Assembly: GCA_032718475.1 (NCBI GenBank)
Contig: JAUCBJ010007043.1
Coordinates: 1-64,000, forward strand
Length of the DNA stretch: 64,000 bases
DNA from: Nemertoderma westbladi
Lineage: Eukaryota; Xenacoelomorpha; Nemertodermatida; Nemertodermatidae
Direction: 5' to 3'
Under the pieces are notes generated by a model. It did not search any database. It saw only the letters and a program-made list of their open reading frames with translations, and was not told the DNA's origin. Both the position numbers and the translations under genes were made by a program. Within the stretch, counting starts at the first letter, position 1, and every line of letters starts with the position of its first letter. This document shows, piece by piece, positions 11,118-23,931 of the stretch.

Positions 11118-12756
11118 CTTGTCGTGCATTAAATAAATTGTCAAGTGGATGGAAATCTCCTAGTCGGAATATCCGCAGCACCAATAGTCAATAGAGCATC
11201 CAATAATATTTTGCACAACATCGTTAATATCACATTGCCAGCGTTAAACCGACGCGCGTGACCCCATGCTTGTTCTACAAGAGGGAACATGGAGATCAGG
11301 AATGCCATTCCAGAAACAAATGGTATTCCTGAGACGTTAGTCGATGGATAGAGTTCAAATAAAACCGTGTTAGTGCAGTAATTTAACGCATCTGCATAAC
11401 ATAACAATCCAATGACGTTTGGCGCATTTGTTTGCGCCCACGCTGTTACGGTGACATTTAAAAACATTATTATAACGGCTCTCGGATGCGTAGCTTTTTG
11501 ATGTCACGCCGAGTTGTAATATTAATAAAGTTGGTAATCCGTAGCCCTATAGCTTTGGGTAATCTGTGTTCCTGCTCAGCATCCCTTGAACCATTATTGC
11601 GAAGGGAAAACCTTTATTTAAATCAATAATAATAACCGGTATTGCTTCTTGTAGTAGCGAAACTCATATTTTTGTTTGACATGCGGCTTTCCTCCATAGG
11701 TAACTATCGATCGCTGCGCCGACAATATGGATATAACCTAACCCTTAGTTAACGCTGGTATTATTATTATATTTATTATTTATCTGACTTGGTTTAATAA
11801 AACGCCGCTAGAGGGCAGATGTTCTGTATCACGGCACCTTTTTCGAACATTTTCACCATAGAAACGTATTTAAATCAATCCTCTGTCTGCTAATATTTTA
11901 AATTCTCTTAGAAGCGACTACATTAGGATTTCCTACATTTTAAAGCAAACAATTATTTTTAATATTACTTGTGCTTATCTGACGTCGGTAGGCCAACATT
12001 GTTGCTATTGCAATACTCGCTCTATACAGCAGGTCTATGGTACATGTTACGAAAGTTGAAATATTATTTTTGTGAAACTTTAACCAACACAAATAAACTG
12101 TGTTAACTCCTCTACTCTTTATTGTCTTTTTCCATTTAGTTTTACCTAGAAAGATTAAATATTCGGCCCTAACAAAATTAGTTACGTCACACGTCACATA
12201 AATAGAACGCACGCGACTTTGTGTTTCAATAGCCGAGGCCTTTGAAGTCATTTTCTCAAAATAGTATTGTCGCTAGCTGGCTCGTGCCCAAACTTATTGG
12301 CCCAGATACAAACCAGCCGATATGTGAGCCAAAGCAGGGCCCATAACTCCCCCGTTATTCTTATAGTTTATTGATTTATAAGCGGCGTATGAGTCACAGC
12401 GCTGGCCTTTAAACTATGTTAGGTGCGCACGGGACTGGGTATTAGCCCCGTCTAAGGGCCCCATCGTCTATTGTTCTGTCCACGTGCTGCACCTGTAGTT
12501 CTAACTATCGCGTGATCCTTAATCTTACACACAACCATTTTAAGGGGGGCCAAACCGGTTTGCTAATTTAAGGCACGCGACACCAACAGCTAGCTAATAA
12601 ATTAGTCATTGGGAAGCCCCACACGTGGGCAGTATACTGTCGCTAGCTATTGTTTCTGAAGACATGGGGCCCAAAATTATTTTAAATGTCTCATAAAACT
12701 TATCGTATTGAAGGTTAATTGGTATCGCAACCAAAGGTTAGGTCGCGAAGTAAACT
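11118..12756. other. No recognised gene
   Basis: Unique AT-rich sequence. One hydrophobic minus-strand open frame (11141-11467, 108 codons) matches no family I know and has no visible splice or promoter support. The undecamer tgtcgctagct occurs twice (about 12268 and 12638). Nothing else stands out. Confidence 0.4.
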
Positions 12757-15700
12757 ACCGTATCAACGGTTTGATTAAAATACATTTATTGTATCAAAGG
12801 TTAGATTAAAATACATTTATTGTATCAAAGTTAGATTAAAATACATTTATTGTATCAAAGTTAGATTAAAATACATTTATTGTATCAAATGTTAGATTAA
12901 AATACATTTATTGTATCAAATGTTAGATTAAAATACATTTATTGTATCAAAGTTAGATTAAAATACATTTATTGTATCAAAGGTTAGATTAAAATACATT
13001 TATTGTATCAAAGATAGATTAAAATACATTTATTGTATCAAAGTTAGATTAAAATACATTTATTGTATCAAAGGTTAGATTAAAATACATTTATTGTATC
13101 AAAGGTTAGATTAAAATACATTTATTGTATCGAAGTTAGATTAAAATACATTTATTGTATCAAAGGTTAGATTAAAATACATTTATTGTATCAAAGGTCA
13201 GATTAAAATACATTTATTGTATCAAAGTTAGATTAAAATACATTTATTGTATCAAAGGTATAGATTAAAATACATTTATTGTATCAAAGGTATAGATTAA
13301 AATACATTTATTGTATCAAAGTTAGATTAAAATACATTTATTGTATCAAAGTTAGATTAAAATACATTTATTGTATCAAATGTTAGATTAAAATACATTT
13401 ATTGTATCAAAGGTTAGATTAAAATACATTTATTGTATCAAAGTTAGATTAAAATACATTTATTGTATCAAAGTTAGATTAAAATACATTTATTGTATCA
13501 AAGTTAGATTAAAATACATTTATTGTATCAAAGTTAGATTAAAATACATTTATTGTATCAAAGGTTAATACATTTATTGTATCAAAGTTAGATTAAAATA
13601 CATTTATTGTATCAAAGGTTAGATTAAAATACATTTATTGTATCAACGGTTAGATTAAAATAAATTTATTGTATCAAAGTTAGATTAAAATACATTTATT
13701 GTATCAAGGGTTAGATTAAAATACATTTATTGTATCAAAGTTAGATTAAAATACATTTATTGTATCAAAGGTTAGATTAAAATACATTTATTGTATCAAA
13801 GGTCAGATTAAAATACATTTATTGTATCAAAGGTATAGATTAAAATACATTTATTGTATCAAAGTTAGATTAAAATACATTTATTGTATCAAAGTTAGAT
13901 TAAAATACATTTATTGTATCAAATGTTAGATTAAAATACATTTATTGTATCAAAGTTAGATTAAAATACATTTATTGTATCAAAGGTTAGATTAAAATAG
14001 ATTTATTGTATCAAAGGTTAGATTAAAATACATTTATTGTATCAAAGGTTAGATTAAAATACATTTATTGTATCAAAGTTAGATTAAAATACATTTATTG
14101 TATCAAAGGTTAGATTAAAATACATTTATTGTATCAAAGTTAGATTAAAATACATTTATTGTATCAAAGTTAGATTAAAATACATTTATTGTATCAAATG
14201 TTAGATTAAAATACATTTATTGTATCAAAGTTAGATTAAAATACATTTATTGTATCAAAGGTTAGATTAAAATAGATTTATTGTATCAAAGGTTAGATTA
14301 AAATACATTTATTGTATCAAAGGTTAGATTAAAATACATTTATTGTATCAAAGTTAGATTAAAATACATTTATTGTATCAAAGTTAGATTAAAATACATT
14401 TATTGTATCAAATGTTAGATTAAAATACATTTATTGTTTCAAAGTTAGATTAAAATACATTTATTGTATCAAAGGTTAGATTAAAATAGATTTATTGTAT
14501 CAAAGGTATAGATTAAAATACATTTATTGTATCAAAGTTAGATTAAAATACATTTATTGTATCAAATGTTAGATTAAAATACATTTATTGTATCAAAGTT
14601 AGATTAAAATACATTTATTGTATCAAAGGTATAGATTAAAATACATTTATTGTATCAAAGTTAGATTAAAATACATTTATTGTATCAAATGTTAGATTAA
14701 AATACATTTATTGTATCAAAGTTAGATTAAAATACATTTATTGTATCAAAGGTATAGATTAAAATACATTTATTGTATCAAAGTTAGATTAAAATACATT
14801 TATTGTATCAAATGTTAGATTAAAATACATTTATTGTATCAAATGTTAGATTAAAATACATTTATTGTATCAAAGGTTAGATTAAAATACATTTATTGTA
14901 TCAAAGTTAGATTAAAATACATTTATTGTATCAAAGTTAGATTAAAATACATTTATTGTATCAAAGGTTAGATTAAAATACATTTATTGTATCAAAGTTA
15001 GATTAAAATACATGTGTTGTATTAAATGTAGATTAAAATACATTTATTGTATCAAAGTTAAATTAAAATACATTTATTGTATCAAAGGTTAGATTAAAAT
15101 ACATTTATTGTATCAAAGTTAGATTAAAATACATTGATTGTATCAAAGTTAGATTAAAATACATTTATTGTATCAAAGGTTAATACATTTATTGTATCAA
15201 AGTTAGATTAAAATACATTTATTGTATCAAAGGTTAGATTAAAATACATTTATTGTATCAAAGGTTAGATTAAAATACATTTATTGTATCAAAGGTTAGA
15301 TTAAAATACATTTATTGTATCAAAGGTTAGATTAAAATACATTTATTGTATCAAAGTTAGATTAAAATACATGTGTTGTATTAAATGTAGATTAAAATAC
15401 ATTTATTGTATCAAAGTTAAATTAAAATACATTTATTGTATCAAAGGTTAGATTAAAATACATTTATTGTATCAAAGTTAGATTAAAATACATGTGTTGT
15501 ATTAAATGTAGATTAAAATACATTTATTGTATCAAAGTTAAATTAAAATACATTTATTGTATCAAAGGTTAGATTAAAATACATTTATTGTATCAAAGTT
15601 AGATTAAAATACATTGATTGTATCAAAGTTAGATTAAAATACATTTATTGTATCAAAGGTTAATACATTTATTGTATCAAAGTTAGATTAAAATACATTT

Positions 15701-17335
15701 ATTGTATCAAAGGTTAGATTAAAATACATTTATTGTATCAAAGGTTAGATTAAAATACATTTATTGTATCAAAGGTTAGATTAAAATACATTTATTGTAT
15801 CAAAGGTTAGATTAAAATACATTTATTGTATCAAAGGTTAGATTAAAATACATTTATTGTATCAAAGTTAGATTAAAATACATTTATTGTATCAAAGGTT
15901 AGATTAAAATACATTTATTGTATCAAAGGTTAGATTAAAATACATTTATTGTATCAAAGGTTAGATTAAAATACATTTATTGTATCAAAGTTAGATTAAA
16001 ATACATGTGTTGTATTAAATGTAGATTAAAATACATTTATTGTATCAAAGTTAAATTAAAATACATTTATTGTATCAAAGGTTAGATTAAAATACATTTA
16101 TTGTATCAAAGTTAGATTAAAATACATTGATTGTATCAAAGTTAGATTAAAATACATTTATTGTATCAAAGGTTAATACATTTATTGTATCAAAGTTAGA
16201 TTAAAATACATTTATTGTATCAAAGGTTAGATTAAAATACATTTATTGTATCAAAGTTAGATTAAAATACATTTATTGTATCAAAGGTTAGATTAAAATA
16301 CATTTATTGTATCAAAGTTAGATTAAAATACATTTATTGTATCAAAGGTTAGATTAAAATACATTTATTGTATCAAAGTTAGATTAAAATACATTTATTG
16401 TATCAAAGTTAGATTAAAATACATTTATTGTATCAAATATTAGATTAAAATACATTTATTGTATCAAAGTTAGATTAAAATACATTTATTGTATCAAAGG
16501 TTAGATTAAAATAGATTTATTGTATCAAAGGTATAGATTAAAATACATTTATTGTATCAAAGTTAGATTAAAATACATTTATTGTATCAAAGTTAGATTA
16601 AAATACATTTATTGTATCAAAGGTTAGATTAAAATACATTTATTGTATCAAAGGTTAGATTAAAATACATTTATTGTATCAAAGGTTAGATTAAAATACA
16701 TTTATTGTATCAAAGTTAGATTAAAATACAATTATTGTATCAAAGGTTAGATTAAAATACATTTATTGTATCAAAGGTTAGATTAAAATACATTTATTGT
16801 ATCAAAGTTAGATTAAATATACATTTATTGTATCAAAGGTTAGATTAAAATACATTTATTGAATCAAAGGTTAGATTAAAATACATTTATTGTATCAAAG
16901 GTTAGATTAAAATACATTTATTGAATCAAAGGTTAGATTAAAATACATTTATTGTATCAAAGTTAGATTAAAATACATTTATTGTATCAAAGTTAGATTA
17001 AAATACATTTATTGTATCAAAGTTAGATTAAATATACATTTATTGTATCAAAGGTTAGATTAAAATACATTTATTGTATCAAAGTTAGATTAAAATACAT
17101 TTATTGTATCAAAGGATAGATTAAAATACTTTTATTGTATCAAAGGTCAGATTAAAATACATTTATTGTATCAAAGGTTAGATTAAAATACATTTATTGT
17201 ATCAAAGTTAGATTAAAATACATTTATTGTATCAAAGGTTAGATTAAAATACATTTATTGTATCAAAGTTAGATTAAAATACATTTATTGTATCAAAGGT
17301 TAGATTAAAATACATTTATTGTATCAAAGTTCGAT
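12757..17335. repeat. 30-33 bp minisatellite, about 150 copies, with higher-order structure
   Basis: The unit is tagattaaaatacatttatt followed by gtatcaaag plus a 1-3 bp variable joint (gt, ggt, tgt, ggta), so unit length moves between 30 and 33 bp. The array is about 4.6 kb. Rare variant units (acatgtgttgtattaaatg; acattgattgtatc; a shortened ggttaatacatttatt unit) recur in the same order, showing that blocks of about 16 units were duplicated around 15.0-16.2 kb. Confidence 0.95.
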
Positions 17336-17900
17336 GAAAATAAATAAACGTGTCGTAATTCAAGTAAAACCCAAAAACTAAAATGTTACGAACTTCAAAA
17401 AAATCGGCAATGAAGTCACCCCAAAAATAACTTGCTTGCTTTTGCTTACGAGCGAGCGCAGCGAGGGAAGTTTACTTAAATATAGGACCATACAAGAGTC
17501 ATAAACTCTGTAGTGCCGTTTTTATAATAATTGTAATTTTGTTACTATGTCAACTAGTTGGCGTTCTGTACTTATATATTTATGAATATTGATGATATTC
17601 ATCCATTTTATGCAATTAAATGCAGTTGATGTAGTTTAGTTACTGTGTACTGTAGATCATCTTCACTTACTGTACTTAGTATACAATATAGTCCAGTCAA
17701 AATAGGACTCAACATCATCGGACAAATTACAATATAATTTAATTTAATGTTTTCTAGGTCCCATTTTCTGCTCATCAACATACAACATATATCCAATATC
17801 GGCCCAAATCTGGTTGTTGGAACGAATTCAAAAGACCATGTCACCATGGCAACTGGAATGGAAGTCATATATATCACCCTTTTCCTATAATCCTACGTAA
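17336..17900. other. Spacer between minisatellite and LINE
   Basis: Unique AT-rich DNA. It contains a gagcgagcgcagcgaggga motif (about 17452-17468) that has a looser relative near 51,585 (gaccgagcgcaccgagcg). No gene is recognised. Confidence 0.4.
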
Positions 17901-17942
17901 TTCTAACCTTGACGCTCGACCTACCCCACCCCAGTAACTACA

Positions 17943-18141
17943 ATGAAAACCGGAGCGGGTTCCCCGACTACGACGAGAACCGGAGCGTTTTCTCCGACTA
18001 CGACGAGAACCGTAACGGGTTCCCTGATTACGGCGAGTACTGGAACGGGTTCCCCGACTACGACGAGAACTGGAGTGGGTTCCCCGACTACGGCGAGTAC
18101 TGGGACGGGTTCCCCGACTACGACGAGACCCGGAACGGGTA
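17943..18141 (+). repeat. 30-bp coding minisatellite at start of LINE ORF1
   Basis: About 6.5 copies of a 30-bp unit around gggttccccgactacgacga. It keeps the ORF1 frame and encodes a Thr/Ser/Pro/Gly decapeptide. Frames on other registers are also open, as expected of a repeat divisible by three. Confidence 0.85.
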
Positions 18142-20324
18142 ACGCGGCGATGGACAAAACCAGAGCCACCAGCAGCTGTGACTCCACAAGGACAATGGGG
18201 CATGCGAGGTTTGATACTGGTTTTAGTATTAATGATAATTATTATAACTGTGTTTTGAACACTGATATAACTTGTCCTTCCGTAGCTATTGTAGAACCCA
18301 ATCACATTGAAACTAACTCTCCACTTACTGAGACACCACATGCACATGAAACCACACTACCGGTACTGCCACCCACAAAGATCAACCATCCCGAGTCCCC
18401 ACTAATCAGTGTACCAATCCATTCAAAACAACCTTTCTTACCACACCCCGTCGCCATCACTGTGACTGCCAATGACATCACTGACACAATTTACCCCATA
18501 GTTAACGTGACAGATGTAGCATTATCCAACAACATAAATACCAGTCACAACCAGGGACAAGATACGAACTGCCCTAACCAAGGGGAATTTGTACCAGTGT
18601 TCCACGACGAAATAAAGGGTTTTAATGAAGAAGCAACGGCCCAACCTGGAACACGCGGGTTAGTCTTACTTAAGCCCAGCGATCCCGACTGGGACTACTT
18701 CGACGACGAAAGTAATCTATCAACTCTGATCATCGACTCGTTTCTCTCGATCCTGGGACGACAGATCAACACCATTGGTTGTATAGACTCGGCACTTTGT
18801 CAAAAATTTCGCCAAACATCGTTTGACACTGCAAGTGCTATAACATACATCACAAATACATGCAACCCAACCACTACGCCCTTGATGTTTTTTCCAGACT
18901 GCCGAAGAAAACACTTCATATTGCATGTTGCTAATTTAGCTGAGAAAAAGGTATACTCTCTAAGTAGCCTAGGGAGGGTGAGATCCGATCACATAATCAC
19001 ACAATCTATCTGCAATTTACTAAACATCATAAACATGGTGCGCGGCACTCCTGAAGACTGGAAGGTAGATAAAAACCATAAACGACCATTCCCAGGTCAA
19101 AACAATGGACATGACTGGGGTGGTTTTGTATGCATTTACTCATTAGCTCTTGCTACTGGGAGCAGAGTCATACGTCCAGAATACTCTAACTCTACCCAAC
19201 TGCGTAAGTGGTTAGAGAAATGCATCTCCCAAGTTAAAATTGATACACTCCCAGTGAACCCAGTTTCACAAACAACACTGATAGCACCACCGACCACGTC
19301 TTCTCGATTCGACAATGCACACAAAAACATAGACGAGGTATGGGATTATGGCCTCCTGCAAGAGCCGCGAAAAGTCGCCATCCATAAAATATCACTTAAA
19401 CCACAAGACACAAACATCTCAACTCGCAAAAAGCTAATGGACGAGGTAATGAAATTAATGTCCCCAGTTCAGAGCTTAACATGGCAATTGAGACCACGCC
19501 TATCAGAACACGAACTAGCTGTCGATATTCTAAAACTGCTTCGATGCAAAAGTGAGAAAACATTCACAGAGTCGTGCAAAAAGAGACTACGTAGAGCAGA
19601 GCAGGCACCAGAAAGTGAAATAACTATCACAGGCCTACGGAACGACCTTGTATCTAGCCTATCTGTCATACAAACACGGATATGCATCCTTGAAAACGAT
19701 GTCGCTACCCTAAAGCAGCAGAACCGTAATCTCCAGGAGGAGCTAAACCTACAGCGAGACATTAGAACTGTCCTGCAACATCGAGTGGAGACAACTCCCC
19801 CCACAATGGAAAAATGCAGCCATCGAAATACAATCAAGAATCAAGTACCTAACAAACCCAAAACAACCTCCTCCCTCAGTAACATCTCATCTCAAGCTAT
19901 CGAGCCAACCCAGGAGAAACAAACCAACATATGTGCCACCAACAATAGATGGCGGGAAGCCAAAACCCCAGAGCCACTTCTATTACCGACGGTAACTGAC
20001 TCTGAAGGAGAATTTGTAACACTGGATGAGTGTTCGCCAGCCTCTTCTGACAGCATCAACTCCTCCCAAACCACAACTTGGACTAATCCAAGATCAAAAC
20101 CGAGAAAACCACTCAACAGGCCGTATAATGATTACAACAAAAACCATACTATAAAGACATCTAACATGTACATACCTCTCCTGGATGCACCAGAGAGACC
20201 GGGATATAGCGAGCCAGCACCCTGCCACCCAAAACCCAAAGAGCACATAGCTGATACCACATCACTGCACTCCCACCACACTCCATTAAATCAATTTCAA
20301 AAAAATACTACAACAAGCCAATAA
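17943..20324 (+). CDS. LINE ORF1 with decapeptide repeats, C48-like domain and coiled coil
   Basis: 793 codons from ATG 17943. Residues 1-66 are a 30-bp-encoded decapeptide repeat (TGxGSPTTTR type). Residues about 315-430 resemble an Ulp1/C48 SUMO-protease fold: KHFILHVAN (the His position, H324), KKVYSLSSLG (where the Asp-Ser of the family normally sits) and QNNGHDWGGFVC (family pattern QxNxxDCGxF). The Asp place holds Ser and the nucleophile Cys place holds Trp392 (TGG, one base from TGT or TGC), so no catalysis is expected. Residues about 560-615 are Leu/Glu/Gln-rich with heptad spacing, a likely coiled coil for ORF1 multimerisation. The C-terminal 150 residues are polar and low in complexity. 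No frame breaks are seen in ORF1. The C48 assignment is by motif only. Confidence 0.7.
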   Translation: MKTGAGSPTTTRTGAFSPTTTRTVTGSLITASTGTGSPTTTRTGVGSPTTASTGTGSPTTTRPGTGNAAMDKTRATSSCDSTRTMGHARFDTGFSINDNYYNCVLNTDITCPSVAIVEPNHIETNSPLTETPHAHETTLPVLPPTKINHPESPLISVPIHSKQPFLPHPVAITVTANDITDTIYPIVNVTDVALSNNINTSHNQGQDTNCPNQGEFVPVFHDEIKGFNEEATAQPGTRGLVLLKPSDPDWDYFDDESNLSTLIIDSFLSILGRQINTIGCIDSALCQKFRQTSFDTASAITYITNTCNPTTTPLMFFPDCRRKHFILHVANLAEKKVYSLSSLGRVRSDHIITQSICNLLNIINMVRGTPEDWKVDKNHKRPFPGQNNGHDWGGFVCIYSLALATGSRVIRPEYSNSTQLRKWLEKCISQVKIDTLPVNPVSQTTLIAPPTTSSRFDNAHKNIDEVWDYGLLQEPRKVAIHKISLKPQDTNISTRKKLMDEVMKLMSPVQSLTWQLRPRLSEHELAVDILKLLRCKSEKTFTESCKKRLRRAEQAPESEITITGLRNDLVSSLSVIQTRICILENDVATLKQQNRNLQEELNLQRDIRTVLQHRVETTPPTMEKCSHRNTIKNQVPNKPKTTSSLSNISSQAIEPTQEKQTNICATNNRWREAKTPEPLLLPTVTDSEGEFVTLDECSPASSDSINSSQTTTWTNPRSKPRKPLNRPYNDYNKNHTIKTSNMYIPLLDAPERPGYSEPAPCHPKPKEHIADTTSLHSHHTPLNQFQKNTTTSQ

Positions 20325-20344
20325 GGAACACACTTAGAGGAGCT

Positions 20345-20785
20345 ATGTCAACCAAACGGGAACGCCAACCCATGCCACACAATCCAAATACGACACAAAG
20401 GTACACCAAGTACACCACCAACGCAAAACACCCAAATAACTCATACTCTGTACTTTATATCGACGGTGTGAACATCGCCAATTCAGAGGAGGAAGTCATC
20501 GACTATCTGCAATCCAAGCAAATCACAATCCACCGTATCACCACCCGAATCAATAGACACAGAAACTCAAAAAACATGAAAATTTCCTTGGATTCTAATG
20601 CCGCGGACTTCGTGACTGGGACTAACTTCTGGCCAGAAGGAATTACATGTCGGTACTGGGTGTACAAAGAAGGACACAGATATAACAAGCAGCTAAGCTA
20701 CAACCAGCCGGTGACCTCAGTGATCAGGCCAACTGACCACCACACCCACCCACGACAGAGGCCCACCAGCAGACAGTATGTTTAA
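20345..20785 (+). CDS. LINE second ORF, small nucleic-acid-binding-like protein
   Basis: 146 codons, ATG 20345, 20 bp after the ORF1 stop. The N-terminus is basic. The middle has a beta-alpha-beta-like pattern (SVLYIDGVNIANSEEEVIDY, then KISLDSNAADFV) and the motif FWPEGITCRYW. Fx-WPxGV/I followed by an aromatic is a signature I associate with RRM-like proteins coded by LINE and other retroelement ORFs. Its role is probably RNA binding in the retrotransposition particle, but this is inferred. The stop codon region overlaps the next ATG (see the following entry). Confidence 0.6.
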   Translation: MSTKRERQPMPHNPNTTQRYTKYTTNAKHPNNSYSVLYIDGVNIANSEEEVIDYLQSKQITIHRITTRINRHRNSKNMKISLDSNAADFVTGTNFWPEGITCRYWVYKEGHRYNKQLSYNQPVTSVIRPTDHHTHPRQRPTSRQYV

Positions 20786-23700
20786 CCCCAACATACCCAC
20801 GGAGAGCCAACAGGAATTGCCCCAACCAATGCACAATAAACCACCAGAATCTTCTATTAAACTGCAAACCAGTAGCAAATTGTCAAACTCAAACTCTATT
20901 AGGATGGCCACATTAAACACCAGGGGATTTTCTTCAAACACTTACTACATACAGCAACTTCTCAACTCTTGTGATATTGTCTGTCGCCATACAGGAACAC
21001 TGGCTTGATGATATCGAGTGCAGGACTACTCTACGACCATTGGACGGTCGCTTCCACTGCGTAAGTATAACTAATGAACTTATGAGCAACCCCATCAGAT
21101 GTAGAGGAGCCAGTGGATCCGCTTTATACATTAAAAAGAGAATCCTGAAATCCGAGCCAGTAAAAATTACTTCAGGAGATGAAACTGTTGGAGTACTGGC
21201 TCAGCTGGTAGGTAGCAACTCATACTACCTCATACTGTCTTCCTACGCCCCAGATTCCGGTAAAGAGATATACTTATATCATGAGTTCCTTGGACGCCTC
21301 CGAGCCCTTATTAACTTGTATCCTATGGCAACCCCAATCACCCTCGCTGACTTCAATGCAGATCTAGGCGATCTACAAGGACCCAGAACAAGTCAACATG
21401 GATGCTCCGAAAGGGGCCACCTCCTCAATAACTTTTTACGTACAAACAGCTTAGTGGCAGCTGACACTCATGCACCCTTCCAAGGACCATGTGTAACATT
21501 TAAAGGGGCACACGGCGAATCTTACCTCGATCACATAGTCACCTCCAGTAACTGTCTAAACTCTTCCACCAATGGCCGGGTATACGAGCACCACCCTTCC
21601 AACAACCTATCCGATCACACACCTATCACTGCCCATTTCAAGATATGCCAACCTATAACCAACCCAACAGAAAACCCACACAAGAAGGTACGGCAACATA
21701 AATTTGCTTGGAACAGAGCAACAACCGCGCAACGGGACTTATACAAATCAGCTGTGGGTGAAGGATTATCAGTACTTCAAAAAGATCTTAATCACCTTCT
21801 AGAGTGTAGCTCCCCCAAGTCAGAACTCGATAATATTTGCGATACCATTCAATCCGTTATCATGGCTGCAGCTATACTCCACATACCCACGATTAAGGTG
21901 AACAAGAAGACAAAGAACATCAGAATACGCTCACAGTTACTTGACCAACGTAGTAAAACAACTAAGGACCTTTACAAAATTTGGGTATCACATGGGAAGG
22001 ATGACAATCACCCGTCCGGTGAATCTTTTAAAGAATCTAAGCGGTCCACTAGACGCCTCAGAAACTTCCTCCACTCAAACCTTGTTGCGAACACCGCCCG
22101 CCGCTGGTGCTCTAAACGAACATTGAACCCACAGTATTTCTGGAGCAACATTAATCGAAAAGACAATCAGCCCCTCACCCCGGAAATGCAATCAATTATT
22201 CGCAAACACAATGAGGAAAAGTTTAGTTCAACCACAACGAAAGATGCAGCCAAACTCCAAAACATCCATGATATTCTAGAACAGCAGTGCAGATCATCTA
22301 TTCCACCAACCATAACCCCCCTTGCAGTTAAACGGGCGATATCTTCACTCTCCAGGGGCAAGGCCCCTGACTATGTATCTATGACAGTTGAACACCTCCT
22401 ATCCCTTAATCCTGATCTAATTTCTGACACACTTGCTCGACTCATCAACTGCTGTCTCACTCTCAAACAGGTCCCCTCTACATTTGGTCATACAGTGATA
22501 TCAAGTATCTACAAAGGAAAGGGTCGCTCTACCCTAGAACCTACATCATACAGGCCCGTCTAATCCATCAGCCTACTTGCCAAGGTGCTCAAACATATCC
22601 TTCTATCTGACTATCTAAACAACTTGACCTCACATGGGAACCAAACTGCCTACAAGAAAAAACACAGCACTGACATAGTAGTCGCTACAATACTGGAAAC
22701 GGTGGAACAAAACACATCGAAAGGATCGCCAGTATACGTTTGCCAACTTGACATTGAGGCTGCTTTCGATAACGTTGACCACACTATCTTAGTAGAAAAG
22801 ATGCTGAACAACAATGTTAATCCTTACATTATTTGCCTTATCTTAGCTTACTTTGGATCGAGCAAAATCTTCCTCAAATTCGGCGATCTAGTCAACCCAA
22901 CTCCAATAAAAGTCTCGCGGGGATTGAAACAGGGATCACTCATTTCACCTATCCTCTACAATCTTTACACCTCCAACATCTTAAGCAGAATAGAACATAG
23001 TAACCTCGGATGCCGAATTGACACATCCTGGCTTGGTACAGTGGCCTATGCTGACGATTACCTACTCCTGGGAACCTCGCTTAAATCCGTCGAGAAGATG
23101 TGCGACATACTCATACAGGAAGCTGCACAGGTATCCCTCCAAATCGACATGAAGAAAACAAAATGGACAATCCTAAACCGTAACTATATGACCCACAAGG
23201 AATGTTTCATTACAGTCAACGGATCACTAATCCAAATGTCGGACCATCTGAAATTCCTCGGACACAAACTGGGAAATTCTAACCCCGCTAGCAACCTCCA
23301 CGATGTTATCCAGACAATAGCCATGATGTCGCAAGTTTTCCATACCAAAGGATGGACAGCAAGGTGGCTCAACCTAGAAACCATCTTTAAGATGTGGAAC
23401 ACACTCGCCGTCCCTGTCATAATCTACAGATTAACTCTGACTATTGGATCCCTACGCCGAAAGGATATCGACAAACTCGACGCCTACCACCGCAAGGTGC
23501 AACGTGGCCTCTTACTTCTTGGGAACTATTTGGAGAATAATACACTCTATCTACTCTCAGGGACCCCACCATTATCGATCATTGCCTATCGGAGTTGCTA
23601 TAGAACCTTAGTTAGAACACTTGATTGCCCCAGTCTCGAGCTACAGTTACCTTTCCGCATTGCCTCACAACTCAACATGGGTAACTCCCACTTACGTAAG

Positions 23701-23931
23701 GGAATTTCAAGTGGATATCACAGAGCACTGGCCACATACCCCCTGCCACAGCTACGTTCAATTATAAACTTCAAATACAGAACTACATCCATCACTGAAC
23801 GTATCTGCACTGCCAGCCCCTCACAAAATGATTTCCATAATGCAAACTTCATACAGAACTGCTTCCGACTACAAAACACTAACATCAAACAAAAACGCGC
23901 CCGTATCATGGAATTCTATAATGTCAAATGA
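20778..23931 (+). pseudogene. LINE endonuclease-reverse transcriptase ORF, broken
   Basis: ATG 20778 overlaps the end of the previous ORF (tATGTTTAA), an arrangement that could allow reinitiation. The N-terminal part (MATLNTRGFSS) is in one frame to about 20,985. The rest is in the +1 frame, so about one base was inserted near 20,965-20,990. The apurinic-type endonuclease shows QEHWL, GSALYIKK, LADFNADLGD, SYLDHIV and SDHTPI. The RT shows CQLDIEAAFDNVDH (palm A), GLKQGSLISPILYN (palm B) and AYADDYLLLG (palm C, both Asp kept). A TAA at 22561-22563 falls just after SYRPV and interrupts the RT; the same frame resumes at once with SISLLAK and runs to 23931. No RNase H domain is seen. Confidence 0.85.

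Noticed and set aside
11141-11467. 108-codon hydrophobic minus-strand frame
   Set aside because: No family match, no splice or promoter support, and AT-rich surroundings; kept only as a note.
9580-17335. CRISPR-like regular repeats
   Set aside because: Direct tandem repeats with no unique spacers, in a metazoan genome; they are minisatellites.
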